Positions 54,537 to 63,938 of a stretch of DNA of 64,000 bases are shown here, piece by piece. Positions within the stretch are counted from its first letter, which is position 1; each line of letters starts with the position of its first letter. The notes under the pieces are model-generated. The model ran no database searches and was not told the DNA's origin. It worked only from the letters and a program-made list of their open reading frames with translations. Origin of the DNA: Mycobacterium sp. 1164966.3 (lineage in GTDB: Bacteria > Actinomycetota > Actinomycetes > Mycobacteriales > Mycobacteriaceae); the NCBI RefSeq assembly GCF_001665395.1, contig NZ_LZSG01000023.1, forward strand, positions 42,519-106,518. Reading direction: 5' to 3'. The translations under genes and the position numbers were made by a program.

Positions 54537-55597
54537 TTGCAGTCCTTGAAGTACGGAATCATCCCGAACTGCTGGGCGCGGCCGCTGATTGCGCACATCC
54601 ACGAATCGATGAGTAGGGCGTTGGGGGCATTGAAGCTGACCGCGTTGGCGTCGCCGGTGAGGTTGGTCCCCTCGCGTAGGAAGATCGGGGTTATCTGCAT
54701 CAGATTGCGCAGTAGATCGTCGTGGTGAGACATCATGTCGGTGAACTCGCGGATGTCTTTGAGCAACGCATCGATACCTGACCGGTCGTTGACCACGAGC
54801 TGGTTCATCGTGTTCACCACGCTGGTGAGCGATTGCATCATGGCGTGGAACACGGCACGACGCGCGACGAACTGGGCTAGCAGGTCCTGCGCCTGGTTGA
54901 CCACGTTGCCGATGTTGGATTGCTGGCGGCGCAAGGTGTTGGTGACCCGTTCGGTACTTTTGAGCAGCTGGCCCAACTGGTCTCTGCGTTGCGCAATGAT
55001 CGACGACAACGAGTTGATGTTCGCCATTGCCTGGGGAACAACTGCGGGCAGCTTCTCGAGTTGCTTGCCTAGGACGGCAAGCGATTGCGCGAACCGGTCG
55101 GAGTCGACCTGCTCGAAAGTCGTTGTGGCATCCTTCAATGCGGCCTGCAGGTCGTAGGGTACCTCGGTGTGCGACAGCTCGAATGTGTTGCGCGGCAGGG
55201 AACCCGGGCCATTGGGCTCGATCGCGAGATAACGCGAACCCAGGATGGTGGTGACCTTGATCGAGGCCTTGGAATCCTTGCCCAAGACGATGTCGTCGCG
55301 AATCTTCAGACCGGCCTCGACGTGGTCGCCATCCAACTTCATGCTGGTGACGGTGCCCACCGGTATGCCAGCAATCGTGATGGGATTCCCGTCTCGCAGG
55401 GATGCCGCCTGCAGGAACTCTGCGGTGTAATGCCGATAGCCGACACCGACCATGTGGACAACCAGCATGGACCCGATCACCACCGCGACTACGGCGGCCG
55501 CGATGAAGCCGAGCCAAGTCGCGTTGTAGCTCTCGAGCGGGCGCTTTCTCAGGCGCTCGAGGCGAGACCGCACGGTTGAATCAGGCATCTGGGTCAC
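54533..55597 (-). CDS. MCE family protein, position C of the operon
   Basis: A 354-residue protein. The GTG at 55597 forms the GTGA overlap with the mceB stop, like every other junction here; the frame continues upstream but would overlap mceB much more. The membrane helix (TWLGFIAAAVVAVVIGSMLV), the MCE domain (AEFLQAASLRDGNPITIAG; IPVGTVTSMKLDGDHVE) and helical segments follow. The C-terminus has a Cys near the end (SWMCAISGRA; KDCK). Confidence 0.9.
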   Translation of the reverse strand: MTQMPDSTVRSRLERLRKRPLESYNATWLGFIAAAVVAVVIGSMLVVHMVGVGYRHYTAEFLQAASLRDGNPITIAGIPVGTVTSMKLDGDHVEAGLKIRDDIVLGKDSKASIKVTTILGSRYLAIEPNGPGSLPRNTFELSHTEVPYDLQAALKDATTTFEQVDSDRFAQSLAVLGKQLEKLPAVVPQAMANINSLSSIIAQRRDQLGQLLKSTERVTNTLRRQQSNIGNVVNQAQDLLAQFVARRAVFHAMMQSLTSVVNTMNQLVVNDRSGIDALLKDIREFTDMMSHHDDLLRNLMQITPIFLREGTNLTGDANAVSFNAPNALLIDSWMCAISGRAQQFGMIPYFKDCK

Positions 55598-56649
55598 CCA
55601 CCGCCCGTGTTCCTGCATCGCGGGGTGTGCCACGCCTTGTTCCCCGGAGTTGCCGCATTGATGATGATCGGCGTCACGTCATTGAGCCCGGGGAAGAACC
55701 CGAAGATGTTCACGTCGCACAGATAAGCGTTGCCGTAGGCGCCTTGATTGGCAATGCGGGCAAGCCCTTTCAGCAGCAGCGGAACGTTGTCGCCGAAAAA
55801 GGCCACCTGAGGTTCGACGTCGAGCAGGTGCCGCGTGACACCCGGCCTGCGGCTGATGAATTCGCGCAACGCCGGGTAGTCTTCCGCGGCGGCAGCCGAC
55901 AGGTGGGTCATCAGTCGTGACATGGCGCCCACCGAGGCCACCAGCTCCGGACGCCGTTGGTCGAGGGCGGCAACGACGTCACGTGTCTGGGTGAGGACGC
56001 CGTCAAGATTGTCGTTTTGGGCGGCAAGATTGACGACTACCCGGTTGAGATTCGTGATGACGTCACCGAGCGCCTGATCCCGTCCGGCGAATGTCTCTGT
56101 GAGCGTCGATGTTTGGCTGACCAGGGTGGCAAGAGAAGAGGTGTCGCCCTGCAGCGACTCGATGACACCCTTGGTGAGATTGTCTGCGTCGCGCGGGTTG
56201 AGCAGGCTGAACAGGGGCTCGTAGCCGTTGAGTAGCGCGGTGACGTCGAACGACTGTTCCGTACGTTCCAGCGAGATGGTGCTGCCCGGCGCGAGTTGGC
56301 CGGGACTGCCTTCCTTGCCCAAAGACAGTCCCAGATAGCGCTGTCCGACGATGTTCTGATAGATCACCGAGGCAACGGTGTTGCCGAACAGGTGCTGTTC
56401 CTGCTGCACCACGAAGGAAACTTTCGCGAGTTTGCCTTGCAGATCGATCTTTTCGACCCGGCCGACGCGCACCCCGGCCATCCGGACGTCGTCGCCCTCG
56501 CGAAGCCCATACACGTCGCTGAATACGGCTGAATACGAAGCCGTCTGACCGGCAACGTCACGCCGAAGGCTCACATAGACCAGCCAGGTAAGGGTCAACG
56601 CGACGACCATGAAGAGAGTCAGGCCGATGAGGGGACCACGAAATTTCAT
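55594..56649 (-). CDS. MCE family protein, position B of the operon
   Basis: A 351-residue Mce protein: membrane helix (PLIGLTLFMVVALTLTWLVY), MCE domain (SAVFSDVYGLREGDDVRMAG; VRVGRVEKIDLQGK) and helical body (TETFAGRDQALGDVITNLNR). The C-terminal Cys-containing end (YLCDVNIFGFFPGLND) is typical of MceB. It overlaps mceA and mceC by 4 bp each. Confidence 0.92.
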   Translation of the reverse strand: MKFRGPLIGLTLFMVVALTLTWLVYVSLRRDVAGQTASYSAVFSDVYGLREGDDVRMAGVRVGRVEKIDLQGKLAKVSFVVQQEQHLFGNTVASVIYQNIVGQRYLGLSLGKEGSPGQLAPGSTISLERTEQSFDVTALLNGYEPLFSLLNPRDADNLTKGVIESLQGDTSSLATLVSQTSTLTETFAGRDQALGDVITNLNRVVVNLAAQNDNLDGVLTQTRDVVAALDQRRPELVASVGAMSRLMTHLSAAAAEDYPALREFISRRPGVTRHLLDVEPQVAFFGDNVPLLLKGLARIANQGAYGNAYLCDVNIFGFFPGLNDVTPIIINAATPGNKAWHTPRCRNTGGG

Positions 56650-58205
56650 TTGGGTCCCCCAGCCGGCGGTGAACGAACCAGCGACACCGTCGTCCCACGG
56701 GCTACCGGTCCCAGCAGCAACTCGGTTGCGGCCGTGGCGGGCCTTCCGGTGATCACGCTCAACATGTTTCGCTCGTACTCGCTGCCGACGGGCCCGACGT
56801 TGCCGCCGAAGGACGACGTCCTGATCGATCCTGCTGCGGGAGGCCCTAGTAGCGGCGGCGGGGGCGCCACTCCCCGGCCGGGCGGCCCAGGGTTCGGGTC
56901 GTCGGGGTTGGCGCTCTGCGGCACCGGCGGCGACGGGGTATGGAAAGGCGGCAGCGGAGGATTGGGGTCTTGCAGGTTGGGCGGCCCGTTGATCAGGGGC
57001 GGACCCACAGCCACCAGGTTGCCGTTGGGACCGATGACCGTTCCCGGTGGCGGCGCCAGATCCTTGGGCGGCTGATAGTTCTGCGGCAGAAGCACTTCCG
57101 GTAGGTCAGGTTTGTTGGGAATCAGCGGAGCGGTGAAACAGCTGGGCCCCTTCAACTCACCGTAACGAGGACAGTCAGCTCGGGTGTATGCATACGTCTG
57201 GGTGAACGAGATCCGCGCGCGCATGTTGCCGAGGCCGTTCTCCGGCATCCACACTTCCTCCATGAATTTGTTGGCCAAGTTGTCGAGCTTGGTGACCGCC
57301 GGCACGAAGTTGTTGGACTTCATCGCCAGCACTCCGAGCACCGGCGTGAGATCGGTCGAGATTCTGATGAGCTGATCGATGTGGTTGGCGAACGATTGGC
57401 GCGTGGTGCCAACCGTGTAATCGGCGCCGGAGAGCAGCTCGGCCAATTGCCCGCGTGTCTCGGCGAAGGTCTGCATCGGCACCACGGCCTGGTGTAGTGC
57501 GTCGACAAGATCGGGCGCTGTCGCCTGCAGTCCACGCGTCGCATCGACGAGTGCGGAAACCGTAGAGGGTCCGGCGTCGGTGCTGACGATCGAATTGAGT
57601 TGATCGATAAGGCGATTCAGCTGTGCTCCGCTGGTCAGCAGCGCTGCCCGGCGATGATCGGTGGCCGCCGCGAGCGCGGCGAGAATACCCACCGACCTGT
57701 CTTCGCGGCCGCGTCCGGCGGCGGCGAGCAGATCGCGCAGCTTGCTGACGGTGGTCTGGAACAGCACCGTCGGCAGCTGTTTGTCTTCCCGGATGTGGGC
57801 GCCCGCACTGATTGTCGTCCCGGGCCCGTTACCCACCAGTTGAACTGAGGACACCGCGAACACGTTGGAAGGCACCACTCGAGCGGTGACGGCAGCCGGA
57901 ATCGACTTGGCATACTCGGGTTTCAGATCGATATGGACGTAATTGGGTTTTCCGTTGGTCGCAGGCACGACGCTGCTGACCATGCCGACGAGCACACCGT
58001 GATACTTGACGTCGGATTTCTGCGGCAGGCCATCACCCACGTTGACCAGATCGGCGACCACCCGCACGTAGTCGTTGAGCCGGCCCGTCGACTTGACCAA
58101 CAGCCCCGCGGTGAGCAGGGACGCCACCAGCGCAACCGCCACACCGTAGCCCAGCAACTGCCGGTCAGAGGGGCCGCGACCGTCCGTGTCATAGGAATTC
58201 GGCAT
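56646..58205 (-). CDS. MCE family protein, position A of the operon
   Basis: A 519-residue protein, the longest of the six. The membrane helix is LLGYGVAVALVASLLTAGLL, the MCE domain reads VRVVADLVNVGDGLPQKSDV and GVLVGMVSSVVPATNG, and a long helical region follows. A Pro-rich extension (about 370-460) ends in a positive tail (ELLLGPVARGTTVSLV). MceA-type subunits cap the lipid-transport complex at the outer face. It starts 3 bp after the yrbEB stop. Confidence 0.92.
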   Translation of the reverse strand: MPNSYDTDGRGPSDRQLLGYGVAVALVASLLTAGLLVKSTGRLNDYVRVVADLVNVGDGLPQKSDVKYHGVLVGMVSSVVPATNGKPNYVHIDLKPEYAKSIPAAVTARVVPSNVFAVSSVQLVGNGPGTTISAGAHIREDKQLPTVLFQTTVSKLRDLLAAAGRGREDRSVGILAALAAATDHRRAALLTSGAQLNRLIDQLNSIVSTDAGPSTVSALVDATRGLQATAPDLVDALHQAVVPMQTFAETRGQLAELLSGADYTVGTTRQSFANHIDQLIRISTDLTPVLGVLAMKSNNFVPAVTKLDNLANKFMEEVWMPENGLGNMRARISFTQTYAYTRADCPRYGELKGPSCFTAPLIPNKPDLPEVLLPQNYQPPKDLAPPPGTVIGPNGNLVAVGPPLINGPPNLQDPNPPLPPFHTPSPPVPQSANPDDPNPGPPGRGVAPPPPLLGPPAAGSIRTSSFGGNVGPVGSEYERNMLSVITGRPATAATELLLGPVARGTTVSLVRSPPAGGPK

Positions 58206-58208
58206 GTA

Positions 58209-59072
58209 TCAACCACCGAACCTTGCGCCGGCGTCGACGCCCCACAACGCCATCGTCAGCAGCATGTTCACCATGATCACGACGGTGATGCTGGCTCGCA
58301 TGCCGTGGCCCGCCGCCACTCCCACGCCCTCGGGACCTCCGCTGGCGTAATAGCCGTAGTAGCACTGGATCGTCGAGGCGATCCACACGAAAATGACCGC
58401 CTTGAATAAGGAATAGACGATGTCCTTGCCCGCCAGCATCAACGTGAAGTAGTGCAGATACGACCCGGTGGAGCCACCGCTGCTGACCCCGACCACCACC
58501 TGAGTCGTCAGGTAGCCGATGGCCAGACACGCCGCATACAGCGGGACCGTCGCCACCACGGAAGCAACCAACCTGGTGGTCACCAGGAACGGAATCGGCC
58601 GAATCGCAATCGATTCCATGGCGTCGATCTCTTCTGCGATGCGCATCGATCCCAGCTGTGCGGTGAACCGGCAGCCGCCTTGCATCGCAAAAGCGAGGGA
58701 GGCCATCAGTGGGGCGAGCTCGCGGGTATTGACCAACGACGACACGAATCCGGTCGCGGGTCCCAGGCCCAGCAGGTCGAGGAAGTTGTAACCCTCGATG
58801 CCGACCAGCGCACCGACCGTCATACCCAACACCACGGCCACGCCCGCGGTGCCGCCGCCCACGACGATCGAGCCGTTGCCCCAGGTGATGTTCGACAGCA
58901 GCCTGAGAAACTCGTGGTGGTACTGACGCATTGCGATCGGCACGGCGACCAGCGCTCGCACGAAGAAGACCAGCATGTGGCCCAGCCGAGTGATCGGCCT
59001 TGCAATTCTGCGATAGAGCCGAAGCAACCGCGTCGTGACCGGCGCCAGGGGCAGGTAAGCGGACGCAGCCAC
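58209..59072 (-). CDS. YrbE/MlaE family ABC permease, position B
   Basis: A 287-residue integral membrane permease of the MlaE family with five to six hydrophobic segments. The family landmark EEIDAME follows FTAQLGSMRIA, and GTAGVAVVLGMTVGALVGIEG is a typical helix. With the A permease and an unlinked MceG/Mkl ATPase it would drive lipid movement. It starts 2 bp after the yrbEA stop. Confidence 0.92.
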   Translation of the reverse strand: MAASAYLPLAPVTTRLLRLYRRIARPITRLGHMLVFFVRALVAVPIAMRQYHHEFLRLLSNITWGNGSIVVGGGTAGVAVVLGMTVGALVGIEGYNFLDLLGLGPATGFVSSLVNTRELAPLMASLAFAMQGGCRFTAQLGSMRIAEEIDAMESIAIRPIPFLVTTRLVASVVATVPLYAACLAIGYLTTQVVVGVSSGGSTGSYLHYFTLMLAGKDIVYSLFKAVIFVWIASTIQCYYGYYASGGPEGVGVAAGHGMRASITVVIMVNMLLTMALWGVDAGARFGG

Positions 59073-59074
59073 TG

Positions 59075-59914
59075 CTACAGTCCCGTCCTGGGCACCAGCA
59101 TGATGTAGAGCTGGCTGATGGCGACGTTGACGATCATCAGCAGCAGGATCGCTTCGACGACGGCCGCGTTCACCGAATTCGCGACACCAGTTGGTCCGCC
59201 CTTGGTGGACAAGCCTTTTTGCGCTGACACCACCGCCACGATGGCACCGAACACGATCGCCTTGAGCAGCGCCAGGATCATGTCGTCGGTCGTTGCGAAC
59301 GACGCGAACGTCGCGACGAAACTGCCCGGCGCACCGTTTTGGAAGTACACGTTGAACATATAGCTAGCGAAAAATCCGACGAAGCATACGACTCCGGTGA
59401 GCGCAACGCCGATCATGATCGCGGCCGCGAAGCGCGGTACCACCAGGCGGCGGATCACCGATACGCCCATCACCTCCATGGCGTCGGTTTCTTCGCGCAT
59501 GGTCCGCGAACCCAGGTCGGCGGTGATCGCCGACCCGACGGCCGACGCCATGAGAACCGCGGCAACCAGCGACGCGCCCTGACGAATGACCGCGAGTCCG
59601 CTTGCCGCGCCGGCCAATGAGGTGGCACCGACTTGCCCGGCCAGTAGCGCGAACTGGATTGACAAGGTGACGCTGATTGGCAATGACACCAGGATCGTCG
59701 GCAGCACGGCCGTGCCGGCCATGAACGCGCCTTGCCGGACAAACTCCTGCCATTGGAATCGGCCGGTCACCAGATCGAAGAAGAAGTACTGAACGGTGCG
59801 CACACCCAGGACGAACTGCTCACCGACCGTCGTCAAAGAGGCCACGGGATGGCGTCGGACGTATCCGACCGACCAGTCCTGGATCGCGGTGACGCCGGCT
59901 TGTTGCGCGATCAT
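59075..59914 (-). CDS. YrbE/MlaE family ABC permease, position A
   Basis: A 279-residue permease and first gene of the operon. MlaE landmarks are present: ITADLGSRTMREETDAMEVMG with the EExDAME motif, and several hydrophobic helices (VAAVLMASAVGSAI; MIGVALTGVVCFVGFFASYMF). The promoter must lie in the 298-bp spacer up to the divergent TetR gene at 60213. Confidence 0.92.
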   Translation of the reverse strand: MIAQQAGVTAIQDWSVGYVRRHPVASLTTVGEQFVLGVRTVQYFFFDLVTGRFQWQEFVRQGAFMAGTAVLPTILVSLPISVTLSIQFALLAGQVGATSLAGAASGLAVIRQGASLVAAVLMASAVGSAITADLGSRTMREETDAMEVMGVSVIRRLVVPRFAAAIMIGVALTGVVCFVGFFASYMFNVYFQNGAPGSFVATFASFATTDDMILALLKAIVFGAIVAVVSAQKGLSTKGGPTGVANSVNAAVVEAILLLMIVNVAISQLYIMLVPRTGL

Positions 59915-59955
59915 TGCACGACCTGAAGTTGGTCGAGCAAATTGATGTCATCGGT

Positions 59956-60073
59956 CATCAGGCACCAGCAGCCGCATCCATCGGCGCTCCCCCACCACTA
60001 AGTCCTTAGTGCCGAGCAGAAGAAGTCTGGTGCCTGGATTACTATCTTGACTAAGATAGTATCATCAGGCACC
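59956..60073. promoter_or_regulatory. mce/TetR divergent control region: repeated CATCAGGCACC and nested palindromes
   Basis: CATCAGGCACC occurs at 59956-59966 and again at 60063-60073; its inverse GGTGCCTG sits at 60029-60036. Between 60029 and 60073 a near-perfect palindrome has outer arms GGTGCCTG/CAGGCACC and inner arms TACTATCTT (60040-60048)/AAGATAGTA (60053-60061). A separate exact dyad CACTAAG/CTTAGTG lies at 59996-60011. The position, between yrbEA and the TetR gene, makes operator use likely. Confidence 0.65.
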
Positions 60074-60212
60074 GCGATTCCGCAGCTCATCCGGTACGCG
60101 GTAACACGCTAGCCTAGTTGATAGCCACTTTCAATAGTGTAGAGTCACTCAATCGCGAGCGTCACCGGCCCGCGCGCGTGCGTCGAAAAGTCAGCTTGAT
60201 GAAGGCGAGGAC

Positions 60213-60812
60213 ATGTCCTCAGCAAACAGCGGTTCGTTGCGGGACCGACGGCGCGCAGAGTTGCTTTCCGAGATCCAGCACACCGCGCACCAACTTTTCG
60301 CCGAACGCGGATTTGCTGCGGTCACGACCGAGGACATCGCCGCCGCCACTGGAATCTCGATCAGTACGTATTTCCGGCACGCGCCCACAAAAGAAGGCCT
60401 GCTTGTCGATCCGGTGCGAGAAGCCATCAGCGAAATCGTCACCACGTACAGTGCGCGGCCTGCGGAAGAATCGGCGGTTGAAGCGCTGATTCAGCTTTTC
60501 GTCACCCACGCCGAGGAAGCCAGCCAGCCCAACGTCGATACCTGGCACCAAGCGGTTTCGACCGCTCCCCATTTGTTGAGCAAATCATCGCTGGTGAGCC
60601 AAGACGACGAGCGCCGATTTGTAGAGTATGTCGCGCGCCGCATGGGCGTGGACCCGTCTGCCGACATTCGTCCCGCGCTGATGGTCCACACCAGCATGGC
60701 CACCGTCAAATTCGTGCTTGACCGGTGGCTGGTCCCGGAGAGCGTCCCGAGCGTTCCTTTCCATGTCCAGTTGGAAGAGGCGCTGCGCATCACCCTCGCC
60801 GGATTTGACTAG
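60213..60812 (+). CDS. TetR/AcrR family regulator divergent from the mce operon
   Basis: A 199-residue TetR protein. The HTH is EIQHTAHQLFAERGFAA then VTTEDIAAATGISISTYFRH (about 19-55). The helical ligand domain is unassigned. It is half the size of the double-TetR Mce3R, so it is not that regulator. A GCGAGG site precedes the ATG. It probably represses the divergent yrbE-mce operon and itself through the palindromes at 59956-60073, possibly released by a lipid or acyl-CoA. That role is inference from position. Confidence 0.85.
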   Translation: MSSANSGSLRDRRRAELLSEIQHTAHQLFAERGFAAVTTEDIAAATGISISTYFRHAPTKEGLLVDPVREAISEIVTTYSARPAEESAVEALIQLFVTHAEEASQPNVDTWHQAVSTAPHLLSKSSLVSQDDERRFVEYVARRMGVDPSADIRPALMVHTSMATVKFVLDRWLVPESVPSVPFHVQLEEALRITLAGFD

Positions 60813-60821
60813 TTTGAGGCG

Positions 60822-60884
60822 CGTTGATTCTGCGCTACGGGCGTGGCGCACTCGAACTTTCGCGTCGTAGACGCAGAGCCAACG
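60822..60884 (+). terminator. Hairpin terminator after tetR, CGTTGATTCTGCG repeat family
   Basis: Arms at 60822-60839 and 60866-60884 pair with a few wobbles and one bulge and are followed by TAATTTT. It lies 9 bp past the tetR stop and upstream of the convergent STAS gene end at 60908, so it can serve both strands. Confidence 0.65.
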
Positions 60885-60907
60885 TAATTTTGGGGCTGGG
60901 CGATGCG

Positions 60908-61237
60908 TCAGTGTGCTGTGGTCGGGCCCGACGCTTTGATGGCGACCAGTTCAATCAGGCCGCTGACCGTGAGGACCGGCATCAGGGTGGGGTGGGCGAT
61001 GAGACTTATGTAATCGGCCCGGGTGTACAAGGCGTTGATGGCAGCGCTGTCCAGGTATTCCACGGCGCTGAGGTCGACAGTGATCTTTTCGCCACTACTA
61101 GTGGCCTCAGCCATGGCGGTAGCAAGAGCTTGCTCGAATGCGCCGATATTGCTCAGATCGATTTCACCGGCGGCGACCAACACGAATGTCCCGTCGTCGT
61201 CGCGCGCGGTGTCGAGAGTAAGAGACGTGGACATCAT
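60908..61237 (-). CDS. STAS-domain anti-anti-sigma factor
   Basis: A 109-residue SpoIIAA/RsbV-like protein. The phosphorylation motif reads TVDLSAVEYLDSAAINALY, where the Ser in DSAAI is the site normally phosphorylated by the partner anti-sigma kinase. The protein starts with a 4-bp ATGA overlap after the GAF-PP2C-HATPase gene, so kinase, phosphatase and target are one transcript. In its dephosphorylated form it would bind the HATPase domain and free a sigma factor; none is encoded in the window. Confidence 0.85.
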   Translation of the reverse strand: MMSTSLTLDTARDDDGTFVLVAAGEIDLSNIGAFEQALATAMAEATSSGEKITVDLSAVEYLDSAAINALYTRADYISLIAHPTLMPVLTVSGLIELVAIKASGPTTAH

Positions 61238-63759
61238 GAGATCCTCGCGGATAGACGAACTGTGGTTCCGGCGGTGTCAAGCTTTATGGTGACGTCGTGC
61301 ATAAGCCCGCGCATGAGGGTGATGCCCCGGCCGCGATGAGGGTTGGCGGCCGGTTGTGGAGGCTTCCACGAGCCGGTATCAGTGATAGTCACGTGCACGT
61401 GATCGACAAGCGCGATGGCGCCGAGGCTGATTGTGCCCTCGGGATCAAAACGATGCCCGTGCTCGATGGCGTTGGCAACAGCTTCCCCGGCCGCGATCAG
61501 CACGTTCACAGTTTGGTCCGGGTCTACCCGAGCTCGACTCAACCAGCTGCGCAGAGCTTTTCGGGTTGGGGCGAGGTTGCTGGCATGGGCGGGAAACTTC
61601 AACTCCAGCGGGGCTGGGTGCCGGTACAACAAAAGGGCAACGTCGTCCTGATAGCCGCCGCTTGGGGCGAGGCGCGACATGATCTGGTTCGCCAAATCCT
61701 CCAGGTCCGAGGTGAGGCCTGCCTTGAGCAGGCCGGCAGCACGGGAGATCCCGTCGTCTAGAGGAAGACGGCGACGTTCCACCAGTCCATCGGTGTAGAG
61801 CAGAAGGGTCGCGTGCGCCGGTAGAGTCACGTGGGCTTCGGGCCGGGGCCGGTGGGATCGTATTCCCAACGCGATGGTGTGGCCATCATCGAGTATCCGG
61901 GTGGTCCCATCGGCGTGAACCAAAATGGGCGGCGGGTGGCCGGCACTGGAGTACACCAATTCACCGGTTTCGGGGTTGAGCACCGCGCAGACGGCGGTGG
62001 TGCTTTGGGCGCCGGGCAGCCGGGATGCGAAACGATCAAGCCCCGCGAGAGCGGCTGCGGGACTCGGGTTCTCGAACAGCAGCGCGCGGCAAGCGCTGCG
62101 CACCTGTCCCATTATGGTCGCCGCGGCGAGGCCATGCCCGACACAGTCGCCCACAATCAAAGCGATGCGGCCGTCCTCCAGATCGAAGACGTCGTACCAG
62201 TCACCGCCGACTTGTAGAGGCCGGGAGGCAGCCTGATAGCGCACCGCGAATCCGTGTGGCAGAGCGGCAGGACCAAGAATTGCGTGCTGCAGCGCAAGCG
62301 CGGTTTCGCGCTGCTGATCAACTTGGTGCACCCGCTGCAGGCCCTGACCCAGGCGGCCGGCCAGCACGGTTAACAAAGTCTGGTCTTCGAGAGTGAATGG
62401 CCGTTGCTCCGCCAGATCGATCCGAACGACAAGCACGCCGTCTGGATGCTGCAGCGCGATAGCCGCTGTCCCGGGATTTGTTGTATTAGGGGTGAGCAGG
62501 TCGCCGTCCCGCATTGAACTGAGCATCTGTCGTGTATCTGGCGGCAGATCCACCCACTGCGTGTCCTCCCCGACCGATACCAAGTCCATTGCACCAGAAG
62601 CTTTTTCCGCGGTTGAGCTCTGCGTCGGAAAGGTAACGGCCAGGACCCGTCGTGCCCGCCATAGTCGCCGCAGTTCCTCGGCAGCGGCGTACACGGCGTC
62701 ATTGACGGTGTCTGCTTCGGCGAGTTCCTGATTGAGCGCATGTTCGCGACCTGCCGCCAGCGCCAACGCAATTGCAGCGTGTCGGGCAAAGTCGCTGACC
62801 AGGTCGAGGTAATCGTCGCCGAATCGCGGCTGATGCGGATCGCGGGCGACCGCGATGACACCGAGTACCGCATCGTCTGCAATAAGCGGCATGACGATCG
62901 CTGAGCGCTCACCGACATCGGTGAATCCTTCGATCGGATATTGGAAGGACTCAGTGATCAGCGGCAATCCGCGACGCGCAACGCCGCCTGTGGTGGAGCC
63001 GTCCATCGGGACTTGGCGACCAATCACCTCCGAGGCGTAACGACCGGCGGTGGCGGCCACGACAAGGGTGTCGACCTCGTCGGCGGGCACATCAGGCTCT
63101 TTCGGAACGAGCAAGATGGCCTGCTCGGCACCGGCCAGCTCGAGGGCACGGTTGACGATGAGTTGCAACGGCCCCGTCTGTGGATCACCGGACAGCAGCG
63201 CGGTCGTGATTTCGCGACTGGCCCTCATCCATCTCGCCGATTCACGTTCTCGTTCGAAAAGTCGCGCGTTGTCGATGGCGGCCGCCGCGGCAGTCGCCAT
63301 TGCCCGGACGGCCCCCTCCTGCGCGTCCGAAAACACGCGGTCGGGCCGATCGTCGGCGAGGTAAAGGTTGCCGAAGGCCGCTGCCCGCACCTTGATCGGT
63401 ATTCCGAGGAATGCGCGCATCGGTGCGCCATCTGCGCGCAGTTCGGTGCCCTGCGGATGTTGACTCAAATCATCGAGGCGCAGACCCTCACCTACCTCGA
63501 CACCCCCGAGCCGCCGCGCAGTGCCCTCGTCGATTCCCGTGTGGATGAAAGAGACCAGGGTGCCGTCGGAGGCGAGTATGCCTAGCGCGCCGTATCGGGC
63601 ACCGGTCAGTTCGATCGCCCCACTGACGATTCGCTGCAACGTCACATTGAGGTCGAGATCGGAACCGATTGCGACGATGACCCGCACCAGTTGTTCCATT
63701 TGGTCGTGAGCTGCCTGCAGCTCGCCGAATTGTTCATTCACTGGGCTCACCCGACTCAC
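61234..63759 (-). CDS. GAF-GAF-PP2C (SpoIIE)-HATPase partner-switching protein
   Basis: An 841-residue protein with a GTG start. Two GAF domains (about 28-170 and 185-340) resemble those of the dormancy sensors DosS/DosT. A third GAF-like segment lies at about 350-475. The SpoIIE/PP2C phosphatase is at about 490-712 (GGDWYDVF with Asp520, GDCVGHG Asp538, YTDGL Asp656, QDDVALL). An RsbW-like HATPase follows (about 718-841; N-box AAGEAVANAIEHGH with Glu759 and Asn763, G-box GRGITL). It can thus both dephosphorylate and phosphorylate the STAS partner. M. tuberculosis Rv1364c joins similar parts with a STAS domain in one chain; here STAS is a separate gene. Confidence 0.88.
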   Translation of the reverse strand: MSRVSPVNEQFGELQAAHDQMEQLVRVIVAIGSDLDLNVTLQRIVSGAIELTGARYGALGILASDGTLVSFIHTGIDEGTARRLGGVEVGEGLRLDDLSQHPQGTELRADGAPMRAFLGIPIKVRAAAFGNLYLADDRPDRVFSDAQEGAVRAMATAAAAAIDNARLFERERESARWMRASREITTALLSGDPQTGPLQLIVNRALELAGAEQAILLVPKEPDVPADEVDTLVVAATAGRYASEVIGRQVPMDGSTTGGVARRGLPLITESFQYPIEGFTDVGERSAIVMPLIADDAVLGVIAVARDPHQPRFGDDYLDLVSDFARHAAIALALAAGREHALNQELAEADTVNDAVYAAAEELRRLWRARRVLAVTFPTQSSTAEKASGAMDLVSVGEDTQWVDLPPDTRQMLSSMRDGDLLTPNTTNPGTAAIALQHPDGVLVVRIDLAEQRPFTLEDQTLLTVLAGRLGQGLQRVHQVDQQRETALALQHAILGPAALPHGFAVRYQAASRPLQVGGDWYDVFDLEDGRIALIVGDCVGHGLAAATIMGQVRSACRALLFENPSPAAALAGLDRFASRLPGAQSTTAVCAVLNPETGELVYSSAGHPPPILVHADGTTRILDDGHTIALGIRSHRPRPEAHVTLPAHATLLLYTDGLVERRRLPLDDGISRAAGLLKAGLTSDLEDLANQIMSRLAPSGGYQDDVALLLYRHPAPLELKFPAHASNLAPTRKALRSWLSRARVDPDQTVNVLIAAGEAVANAIEHGHRFDPEGTISLGAIALVDHVHVTITDTGSWKPPQPAANPHRGRGITLMRGLMHDVTIKLDTAGTTVRLSARIS

Positions 63760-63891
63760 GGATGGTCTGCCGGGCGATTGCGGGTCCGCCGGTCGCTGTC
63801 CATGACTACAAACCTAGTCGTCAAGGGGAGTCACCACAGCGTTAACTGACGACCCCGATGTCGAAAATTTGCCTGGTTCCAGCCACGGGCA

Positions 63892-63926
63892 CGTTGATTC
63901 TGCGCTGAGGGCGTGGCGCACTCGCT
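63892..63926. repeat. Half copy of the CGTTGATTCTGCG intergenic repeat
   Basis: CGTTGATTCTGCGCT and GGGCGTGGCGCACTCG match the left arm and loop of the hairpin at 60822-60884, differing at two bases. The complementary right arm is missing, so it cannot form the same stem. Confidence 0.5.
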
Positions 63927-63938
63927 TAGCCTCAAGTG

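Noticed and set aside
53430..55517. A 695-residue minus-strand frame covering mceD and most of mceC
   Set aside because: Only the part from ATG 54536 is Mce-like; the upstream part is mceC read in the wrong frame.
60213..60812. Identification of the mce-linked TetR as Mce3R
   Set aside because: Mce3R is about twice as long with two TetR halves; this protein has 199 residues and one HTH, so the mce operon number is left open.
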